A DNA stretch of 6,529 bases from Sulfurovaceae bacterium (lineage in GTDB: Bacteria > Campylobacterota > Campylobacteria > Campylobacterales > Sulfurovaceae). How positions within the stretch are numbered: the stretch's first letter is position 1; each line of letters opens with the position of its first letter. Positions 1 to 4,888 of this stretch are shown piece after piece. Location of the stretch: contig JAOZOG010000116.1 in the NCBI GenBank assembly GCA_029933395.1, positions 1 to 6,529 of the forward strand. Reading direction: 5' to 3'. The position numbers and the translations under genes are program-made. The notes under the pieces are model-generated. The model saw only the letters and a list, made by a program, of their open reading frames with translations. It was not told the DNA's origin and searched no databases.

Positions 1-240
1 TGTATATTTTTTGAGAAATTTCCAATAGATTTTTCCTGAAAAATTTCTTAAAGGATTTTTCGTTTATCGTTGGGTTTTTATAGGTTTCCATCTATAGGCA
101 CTATTCACTATCCAGAAACAGATAAGAATCACTGTGAATTCTGTATATTGTTTATATATATGGTGTGAATCTTTCTGGTTCCGGAGGTATGAAAAAGGTA
201 TGCTGAAGGTCATGTTGTATTTTGTATATAAGGGCAAAAT
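1..240. other. AT-rich non-coding leader upstream of the RepL-like gene
   Basis: No convincing gene is present. The stretch is visibly much richer in A and T than the rest of the window. It holds an 8-bp inverted repeat (AGAAATTT at 14-21, AAATTTCT at 41-48), a short tandem CACTATT/CACTATC (99-112), and the hexamer GTGAAT or its complement at 103-108, 134-139 and 165-170. A weak sigma70-like pair is visible: TTGGGT at 70-75, a 17-base gap, then TATAGG at 93-98. The alternating TA run at 151-161 could melt easily. Base composition and position before a replication-type gene suggest a regulatory or origin region, but this is inference. Confidence 0.5.
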
Positions 241-244
241 TAGG

Positions 245-268
245 CAAATCCCCGAATCAAGGGATTTG
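245..268. repeat. 8-bp perfect inverted repeat (hairpin or operator)
   Basis: CAAATCCC at 245-252 is the reverse complement of GGGATTTG at 261-268, with an 8-base loop between them. No T-run follows, so it is not a standard intrinsic terminator. It starts within a short 10-base-spaced direct repeat (GGCAAA at 233-238 and 243-248). It could be a protein-binding site or an RNA structure in the leader of the downstream gene. Confidence 0.5.
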
Positions 269-334
269 AAGGCCATTCCCAGTACTTGAAAAAGGCCATT
301 TTAAGTACTGGGATGGTACTATGGGGGAGTACTG
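266..334. repeat. Cluster of direct and inverted repeats with AGTACT cores (iteron- or operator-like)
   Basis: An imperfect direct repeat starting TTGAA, continuing GGCCATT and ending AGTACT occurs at 266-286 and again at 286-309. The exact shared piece AAGGCCATT is at 269-277 and 292-300, a 23-base period. The palindrome AGTACT occurs at 281-286, 304-309 and 329-334, with a related GGTACT at 315-320. In addition, TCCCAGTACTT at 277-287 pairs perfectly with AAGTACTGGGA at 303-313, giving an 11-bp stem with a 15-base loop. After one bulged T the stem continues with CCA/TGG. Repeats at near two-helical-turn spacing directly before a DNA-binding gene suggest an autoregulatory operator or iterons. 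The function is inferred. Confidence 0.55.
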
Positions 335-345
335 AAAAGGAGGAT

Positions 346-819
346 ATGGTGAAAAAGAGCGTTCCTGGGGTGAGGATATTGGTGGAGAACGAGGAGTATG
401 GAAGGTTCATGCATGGAACCACGGACTCGGAGAAGAGGGTGATGCTTGCGATATTGAAGGTTATGGGCAAAGACACCAATCTGTTCGTGGCCGGTGGTTC
501 CGTGCGTGACGAGATTATGGAGCTGGCGAACGTTTCGGAGCAGACATTCAAAAATGCGATGGTCAGGTTCCGCCAGATGGGTTTTTTGATATCGACGCAT
601 TCCGGGATCAGAGGCGAGCATCAGGTTTCTATATTGTTTGCGGTGAAAGGCGACTACGGGAGGGTTTGGAACGTCGGAAGGGATATAGAGGAGAGACTTA
701 CGGGCATTGCCCACCAGGCGATGGTTCCGACATCCATAGACGGTGAGGATGCGGCTTTGACCAAGGAGGACCTTGCAAAAGTCGGAGCCATGGCGAAGAG
801 GAAAGGATTCGTGTATTGA
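346..819 (+). CDS. Winged-helix DNA-binding protein, RepL-like (putative replication or regulatory protein)
   Basis: A protein of about 157 residues. A winged-helix region runs from about residue 28 to 100. SEKRVMLAILKVM forms the first helix, and VRDEIMELANVSEQTFKNAM fits a helix-turn-helix with the recognition helix near residues 64-78. FRQMGFLIST then leads into the wing, which includes the hydrophobic strand VSILFAV. This order (eiA..., vSxqTxxxAixxlxxxGfi) resembles RepL-type plasmid and phage replication initiators, but also generic winged-helix regulators. The C-terminal 50 residues are basic and have no recognised domain. Start choice: a strong AAAAGGAGG (335-343) sits just upstream. 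ATG 346 is only 2 bases from it, so GTG 349 (5 bases) is an equally good start. The frame stays open up to a TTG at 286, but that start has no SD and would run through the repeat cluster. The cluster suggests self-binding. Confidence 0.6.
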   Translation: MVKKSVPGVRILVENEEYGRFMHGTTDSEKRVMLAILKVMGKDTNLFVAGGSVRDEIMELANVSEQTFKNAMVRFRQMGFLISTHSGIRGEHQVSILFAVKGDYGRVWNVGRDIEERLTGIAHQAMVPTSIDGEDAALTKEDLAKVGAMAKRKGFVY

Positions 820-826
820 GCGGTAG

Positions 827-835
827 TGGTATAAT
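827..835 (+). promoter_or_regulatory. Extended -10 promoter (TGGTATAAT)
   Basis: TGGTATAAT matches the extended -10 consensus TGnTATAAT exactly and falls in the only sizeable gap between genes (820-859). No good -35 is visible at 16-18 bases upstream, which is typical of extended -10 promoters. Initiation would be near 842, leaving a leader of under 20 bases that is almost entirely the SD of the next gene. It is the best candidate for driving the structural and packaging genes downstream. Confidence 0.55.
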
Positions 836-859
836 TGTGGGAAAAGAAAAGGAGGGCAT

Positions 860-1291
860 ATGAGTCTTTGGTCACAGATGGCGAGAGGTGCCGGTGATAT
901 AATAGGTAGGCTTCGCGAGGTGGGTCCGGATGTGGCTCTGGGCATGAGAGACGGTTTCAGTTTTCCCCGAGGCATGCCGAACAGGGGAGCGGCTCTGCGT
1001 GCAGGCCAGGAGCTCGGGAAGGTCGGACGCTATGCGAAGGACAATCCGTGGCAGGCCGGAGCCGCCGCCGGAGTCGGTGCCGGAGCCGGTCTCGGCCTGA
1101 AGAAGGCGTTCGGCGATTCGGCCGCAGAGAAGATCGACGATGCCACTGCGGTGCAGAGAGTCATCGAGCTTCAACAGCGTGAAGGCAGAAGGTTCACGAT
1201 GCCGGAGATCGTCGAGATTCTGACTGCCCAGGGCATGGAGCCGGAGCAGGCCCGGGCCGTGGCTTCCAGGGTTATGAAGGCAAGGGGGTGA
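860..1291 (+). CDS. Glycine-zipper, membrane-type phage protein
   Basis: A 143-residue protein with ATG start and SD AGGAGG at 850-855. The N-terminal 50 residues are basic and helical (MSLWSQMARGAGDIIGRLRE). The middle holds AKDNPWQAGAAAGVGAGAGL at about residues 56-75: a tryptophan-led segment rich in Gly and Ala. It resembles the NPW..G.AAG.G...G segment near the C terminus of ElaB/YqjD-type (DUF883-like) inner-membrane proteins. That stretch could span a membrane or pack as a glycine zipper. The C-terminal 45 residues look like two or three short helices (RFTMPEIVEILTAQGMEPEQ, then ARAVASRVMKARG). No enzyme motif is seen. Candidates are a minor virion protein, an internal ejection-type protein or a lysis or membrane factor. 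The stop overlaps the SD region of the next gene by design, with only 3 bases between them. Confidence 0.6.
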   Translation: MSLWSQMARGAGDIIGRLREVGPDVALGMRDGFSFPRGMPNRGAALRAGQELGKVGRYAKDNPWQAGAAAGVGAGAGLGLKKAFGDSAAEKIDDATAVQRVIELQQREGRRFTMPEIVEILTAQGMEPEQARAVASRVMKARG

Positions 1292-1294
1292 TCC

Positions 1295-1489
1295 GTGGCG
1301 AAGAAGAAGGAGAAGATGGATATCAGTATCAAGCCTTCCAAGCAGGGTTCCTTCACGGAGTATTGCAGACGGAAGGGCTTCGACGGTGTGACTTCTGCGT
1401 GTATCGCGCAGGGGAAGAAGAGCAAGAATCCTGCTACAAGGAAGAAGGCCACGTTCGCAGGAAATGCGAGACTATGGAACAGGGGGTAG
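1295..1489 (+). CDS. Small basic conserved phage protein of unknown function
   Basis: A 64-residue, strongly basic protein. It starts at GTG 1295, three bases after the preceding stop, with AAGGGGG at 1282-1288 as SD. From memory, its layout matches a small protein common in environmental and gut phages. That family begins with an IKPSxxGxFT-type segment (here ISIKPSKQGSFTEYCRRKGF), carries a central GVTSACIAQGKKSKNP, and ends ATRKKATFAGNARLWNRG, with the ending xxKxAxFAxNAxxWxx. It has two cysteines (in EYC and SAC). These proteins often lie near packaging and structural genes, and no function is known to me. Basic charge suggests nucleic-acid contact or a role in the virion, which is inference. 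A longer frame covering 1288-1491 overlaps it, but family resemblance and a good SD show that this frame is the coding one. Confidence 0.7.
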   Translation: MAKKKEKMDISIKPSKQGSFTEYCRRKGFDGVTSACIAQGKKSKNPATRKKATFAGNARLWNRG

Positions 1490-1491
1490 TT

Positions 1492-1743
1492 ATGAGAAGA
1501 GGCATGATAGGTTTGGGTGTGGTTCTGGCGGTTCTGCTTGGCGGGACATTGGCCAACTGGACTTGGCAGTGGACTGGTTCCATGAAGAGCAGAGCGGATC
1601 ATCAATGTACGGATGTCAAGGACAAGCTGTTGCTGGTTCCGGGTGAGCTGTTCGATCCGGACGGATACGGCGAAGCGCAGACCGGACGCTACACTCCGGG
1701 CTTCGAATATGTAAGCTGTGAAGACCTGGTCGGGAAAAAATGA
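1492..1743 (+). CDS. Small N-terminally anchored protein (possible lysis or membrane protein)
   Basis: An 83-residue protein starting at ATG 1492 with SD AGGGGG (1481-1486). The first residues are MRRGMIGLGVVLAVLLGGTLANW: two arginines, then a hydrophobic helix of about 17-20 residues. This fits a single membrane anchor with the remainder outside the cytoplasm, or an uncleaved signal. The rest is short and polar with two cysteines (DHQCTD and VSCED) that could form a disulphide, and it ends DLVGKK. The same frame is open up to a possible start at 1288, but that part overlaps the better-supported small basic gene in another frame. The stop overlaps the next ATG (ATGA). Position directly before terminase recalls lysis cassettes of other phages, but no spanin or holin hallmark is decisive. 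Confidence 0.55.
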   Translation: MRRGMIGLGVVLAVLLGGTLANWTWQWTGSMKSRADHQCTDVKDKLLLVPGELFDPDGYGEAQTGRYTPGFEYVSCEDLVGKK

Positions 1744-2282
1744 GCAGAGACCTCGAATTGAGCAAGGCCGTGGTTCCCGAACTGCGTGACCAGTTCGAGG
1801 ATATATGGCTGGCCACGACGGGAACCAGCCGGGAGCGGTTCGACAAGGCGATAGACTTCGGCGTCCTGATCATGCGCGGGTACGACAAGTACAAGGCGTA
1901 CGAGAGCGTGTTCGGAGAGTGTTCGAACGTCCACCACCAGACGATCAGCTTCATGGCTTCGCGCTATGTGAACATGATCCTGGAGCGTTTGCAGGACATG
2001 AAGTACAATATGCTTCTGGACAAGCATATGCACGTTCTGGAGGAGATGTACACGCTGGCCACCGACAGGGCCATCGGAGCGAGAGGCAGGATCGATGCGG
2101 GCAAGGTCTATCTGGAGATGACGAAGAGGCCGGACACTTTGAAGGTCGATGTCACACACACGCACAATGTCGGGGCGGAGCTGAAGAGCACGCTCGACGA
2201 CGTGCTGAAAGCCGTTTCCGGACAGGGCAGGATGATTCTGCCGGACGGGAACGTAACGGACGCGGAGGTAGTTCTTGAGTAG
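1740..2282 (+). CDS. terS: Terminase small subunit
   Basis: A 180-residue protein whose ATG overlaps the preceding stop (ATGA at 1740-1743). In phages this protein forms a ring that binds the packaging site on DNA and controls the large subunit. Support: it sits immediately before a clear large terminase and overlaps it by 8 bases. Its N-terminal third is predicted helical, with a helix-turn-helix-like segment near residues 45-75 (GYDKYKAYESVFGECSNVHH, then QTISFMASRYVNMILERLQ). The central helices (residues ~80-135) include ARGRIDAGKVYLEMTKRPDT, typical of the oligomerisation region of small terminases. The C-terminal tail is flexible and includes a THTHN segment. Small terminases vary greatly in sequence, so the call rests mainly on context, size and helical layout. 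Confidence 0.75.
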   Translation: MSRDLELSKAVVPELRDQFEDIWLATTGTSRERFDKAIDFGVLIMRGYDKYKAYESVFGECSNVHHQTISFMASRYVNMILERLQDMKYNMLLDKHMHVLEEMYTLATDRAIGARGRIDAGKVYLEMTKRPDTLKVDVTHTHNVGAELKSTLDDVLKAVSGQGRMILPDGNVTDAEVVLE

Positions 2283-3897
2283 GAAGAAGGTGATCACGGA
2301 GCTCAAGGACGCCACGCTGGCTCCCACGAGACCGACGAAGTTCGACGGAGGGAGAATGGTGGATGAGGAAAAGAACATCACCCGCTTCGACTACTCGCAA
2401 CCCTACAAGCCCGGGGAAGGCGCCCTCAAATTCTTTTCCTTCGTGAATCTCGTGTTCGGCGAACAGCCGAACAAAACGCCCAAGACCCACTTCATGTTTA
2501 TGGATCATATCATGACGAGGCACACGCTACAGCAGGTGCTCGCCCACAGGGGTCTCGGCAAGTCGGAGATCGTATCGAACTTTCTCCCGCTCTACATCGC
2601 CTACGAGGGAGGCTTCCCCGGCTTCGGCCGGGTGGAAAGCCTTGTGCTTTTTTCCGATACCATTTCACAGGCGCAGGAGCATCTGCTCAATATGCGTCTG
2701 AACTACGAAAATTCCGACAGGCTCCAGTCCATGCTCGACATGGTGGAGACGAGGACGGTCAAGCCGAAAGTGGATCAGATCGCTTTCGACAATGCGGAAG
2801 GCAAAAGGATTTTCATCCAGGCGAAAGGCGCCGGGGAATCGATGCGGGGAACCAAGAAGGGGCAGGTCAGGCCGCAGTTCCTGATTTTCGACGATATTCT
2901 CAACGACAACATTCTTACGTCGGAGGTGGAGAGGAAGAAGCTCCACTCCTGGTTCTTCTCGACGGTTTCCAACGCCGTGGACATCACCCATTTCCGGTAC
3001 GTGATGATCAACACGCCCATGACGGAGGATGATATCGTTGGCCGTGCGAGGGTGAGTCCCTCCTGGCACACTCTCGAGCTCCCCGTGGCCATGGATATGA
3101 ACGTTCCCAGGGACGAGATGGTGGTTTCGTGGCCCGACCGCTTCACTCCGGAGCGTGTCATGCAGAAATACAAGGAAGCCAAATCGATGGGTGCGGAAGG
3201 CGAATTCTACAGGGAGATGATGCTCGAAATCACGAACAAAGAGCTTCAGCTTTTCGACATCAAGAAGATCAGGGAATTCGACACGGAGGATATCAAGGAG
3301 AATTTCCCGAACATGCTCTTCTTCACGGCCATCGATCTTGCGGTCAGCAGAAAACAGAGTGCAGACTTCACCGCTATCATTACTATAGGGGTGGACGACG
3401 ACCAGAACTGGTTCATCGTCAGGGCGGACCATGGAAGATGGGACATGCACGAGACGATGGACGTTCTGTTCGAGAGGCATCTGAAAAAGTACAATCCGCT
3501 TCGCATCGGTGCGGAGAGAGCGTCGCACCAGCTGGTTTTCAACGACTTTCTGACACAGAGGATGTTGCGCGAACAGGTCATCAAGGAGGTGTATCCTCTG
3601 GCGTCGAACAGCCAGCTTTCGAAAGAGGTGAGGATCGCCACATTGGTTCCGAATGTCGAAATGGGTAAAATATGGATCGAGAAGAGGGACACGTCGTCCA
3701 AGAGAGAGCTTCTCCACGAACTTTCGATGATGACCAGGGAAGCCTGCCTGGCTCCGCACGACGACCTCGCAGACTGTCTCGCTTCCTTCAACGAACCCGG
3801 ATTCGTAGTGTATCCGGGAGGATGGAAGGGAACGGAGACAGGTGAAGGCTCTTTTGCCTTCGAAGATGAAAAGTACCATGATCCATACATGGTTTAA
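2275..3897 (+). CDS. terL: Terminase large subunit (ATPase and nuclease)
   Basis: A 540-residue DNA-packaging motor. It hydrolyses ATP to pump DNA into the procapsid and cuts concatemers. The N-terminal ATPase has Walker A AHRGLGKSE (residues 90-98, K96), much like the FRGxGKS form in T7-type terminases. Walker B is FLIFDDIL (202-209, D206 and D207), and a coupling-type motif INTPMTEDDI follows at 245-254. The C-terminal RNase H-like nuclease shows TAIDLA (acidic D354), IGAERAS (E414) and PHDDLADCLASF (D496/D497/D500). Length is typical and the domains look intact. The start is TTG 2275: GGAGG at 2264-2268 lies 6 bases upstream, and the start overlaps the end of the small subunit gene by 8 bases, suggesting translational coupling. 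The next in-frame start, GTG 2290, has no SD at the right distance. Confidence 0.95.
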   Translation: MSRKKVITELKDATLAPTRPTKFDGGRMVDEEKNITRFDYSQPYKPGEGALKFFSFVNLVFGEQPNKTPKTHFMFMDHIMTRHTLQQVLAHRGLGKSEIVSNFLPLYIAYEGGFPGFGRVESLVLFSDTISQAQEHLLNMRLNYENSDRLQSMLDMVETRTVKPKVDQIAFDNAEGKRIFIQAKGAGESMRGTKKGQVRPQFLIFDDILNDNILTSEVERKKLHSWFFSTVSNAVDITHFRYVMINTPMTEDDIVGRARVSPSWHTLELPVAMDMNVPRDEMVVSWPDRFTPERVMQKYKEAKSMGAEGEFYREMMLEITNKELQLFDIKKIREFDTEDIKENFPNMLFFTAIDLAVSRKQSADFTAIITIGVDDDQNWFIVRADHGRWDMHETMDVLFERHLKKYNPLRIGAERASHQLVFNDFLTQRMLREQVIKEVYPLASNSQLSKEVRIATLVPNVEMGKIWIEKRDTSSKRELLHELSMMTREACLAPHDDLADCLASFNEPGFVVYPGGWKGTETGEGSFAFEDEKYHDPYMV

Positions 3898-3906
3898 GGA
3901 TGGAAG

Positions 3907-4335
3907 ATGACATACGGCGAATTCAAACAACAGGTTCTGACTACGCTTCTTCCCGGCCATACTGTAGACGATATCGACGCCGAAGACCTTCGTGTCAAGT
4001 CCGCCGTTCATCGCGCTCTTTTGCGTATAGCCGAAGAGACGATACCGCTTCGGCTTCGAACCAGCGACACGGATGTTTCGGTTCTGCGCAAGATAGATGA
4101 AAAGACGAGAATCAGGGTTCCGTACGAGATATATGGCGATGACGACGATATCGATATCGACAGCGCTCTTGTCAATGCGGTCGGGTATCATGTCGCGTCG
4201 GAGCTGGAGCCACAGCGTAAGGGGCATTTTCTGCAACAGTACGAACGGGTTATAAGAGAGAACAACACGAGGCTCATAGAGGCGGATACCGACATCTGTG
4301 AGGATGTGAGCAGATGGGAGGGGACATGGGTATAG
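3907..4335 (+). CDS. Putative head-tail adaptor-like structural protein
   Basis: A 142-residue protein, 9 bases after the terminase stop. SD AAGGA (3896-3900) supports ATG 3907 over an out-of-frame ATG at 3900. The N-terminal half is helical (MTYGEFKQQVLTTLL, then VKSAVHRALLRIAEETIPLR). A very acidic loop follows (YGDDDDIDIDSA), then a helical pair ALVNAVGYHVASEL and KGHFLQQYERVIRENN. A 'many residues, acidic turn, LVNAVxYxVASELEPQ + long helix' layout resembles small phage connector or neck proteins, in which a short helical bundle docks under the portal. This resemblance is by pattern only, with no signature residue to settle it. Position between the terminase and fibre genes fits a virion protein. 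Its end overlaps the next gene by 10 bases. Confidence 0.5.
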   Translation: MTYGEFKQQVLTTLLPGHTVDDIDAEDLRVKSAVHRALLRIAEETIPLRLRTSDTDVSVLRKIDEKTRIRVPYEIYGDDDDIDIDSALVNAVGYHVASELEPQRKGHFLQQYERVIRENNTRLIEADTDICEDVSRWEGTWV

Positions 4336-4880
4336 ATTGTCTCGGAGACGATTATCTGGCATGCAAGAGGGAATCGCTCGACTGCTCCACACAGGAGCTT
4401 CAGCAGATTTTCCAGGAAAGGTTTCCGTATACGGTCGGCGAGACGATTACGGGAGAGTGTCTGGTCTGGGACGATACGTTCATCACTCTGTGCCGTTACG
4501 CGATGAGCACGGACTGTATCGACGAGATGAGCGCACAGGAGAAGGTCATCTGGCGCAATTTCGTATCGTACGAGGATGCGTACTCGACGAGTCCCACGAC
4601 GGATATGTGTAACGGAGAGGCCGTAGGGTGTACGATTCCGGACGAAAACGGCAAATCCTATGCCGTGTGTGCGGATGGTTCCATTTCGACGGAAGAGTGT
4701 CTTCCGGCAGAGCCTGACGGTTCGCTTCCGAAGGACTTCGTCTATTACGATCTCGATCAGGTGTTCATGGCTCTCGTGAATTGTGAAGAGTTCAACGACT
4801 GCGGGTGCACGGAACCGGTTCCGCTCGATGTCGGCGACTGCAAGCAGTGCGGATACGACTATCCGACCTGTAACCCATAG
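4326..4880 (+). CDS. Cysteine-rich acidic phage protein of unknown function
   Basis: A protein of 184 residues if it starts at ATG 4326, where SD GGGAGGGG (4316-4323) is close by. ATG 4314, four codons earlier, is the alternative with a weaker site. It has 16 cysteines, spread along the whole length and densest at the end (NDCGCTEP, then GDCKQCGYDYPTCNP). It is rich in Asp and Glu and has no signal peptide or membrane segment. The C-terminal CGC and CKQC pairs could bind metal such as zinc, or form disulphides once the virion is outside the cell. I do not recognise the family. Middle segments such as CTIPDENGKSYAVCADGSIS look like short beta-hairpin units. Tight spacing to the tail fibre (8 bases) suggests a virion or tail-associated role, which is inference. 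Confidence 0.6.
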   Translation: MGIDCLGDDYLACKRESLDCSTQELQQIFQERFPYTVGETITGECLVWDDTFITLCRYAMSTDCIDEMSAQEKVIWRNFVSYEDAYSTSPTTDMCNGEAVGCTIPDENGKSYAVCADGSISTEECLPAEPDGSLPKDFVYYDLDQVFMALVNCEEFNDCGCTEPVPLDVGDCKQCGYDYPTCNP

Positions 4881-4888
4881 GAGTTGTC

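Noticed and set aside
64..276. Minus-strand 70-residue frame in the leader
   Set aside because: It lies in AT-rich DNA, opposes all neighbouring genes and has no recognisable protein character; likely chance.
200..289. A 29-codon frame (MLKVMLYFVYKGKIRQIPES...) whose stop overlaps TTG 286, as if translationally coupled
   Set aside because: Its SD spacing is poor at ATG 200 and ATG 212. It runs through the repeat cluster, and the strong SD at 335-343 points to a later start for the next gene. It could be a leader peptide but the sequence does not support it enough.
278..312. Inverted repeat as an intrinsic terminator
   Set aside because: No run of T follows the stem and the loop is 15 bases; operator or origin use fits better.
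286..345. 60-base N-terminal extension of the RepL-like gene starting at TTG 286
   Set aside because: There is no SD before it, the stretch is built from repeats and stems, and a much better SD precedes ATG 346/GTG 349.
1288..1491. Upstream part of the frame that encodes the anchored protein
   Set aside because: It overlaps the conserved small basic gene in another frame; the ATG at 1492 has its own SD and gives a sensible membrane anchor at the N terminus.
2665..4392. Long minus-strand open frame of 575 codons opposite the large terminase
   Set aside because: It is the antisense of a gene with clear terminase motifs; its length arises from codon composition, and it crosses several real genes. 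The same applies to the 361-codon antisense frame opposite the fibre.
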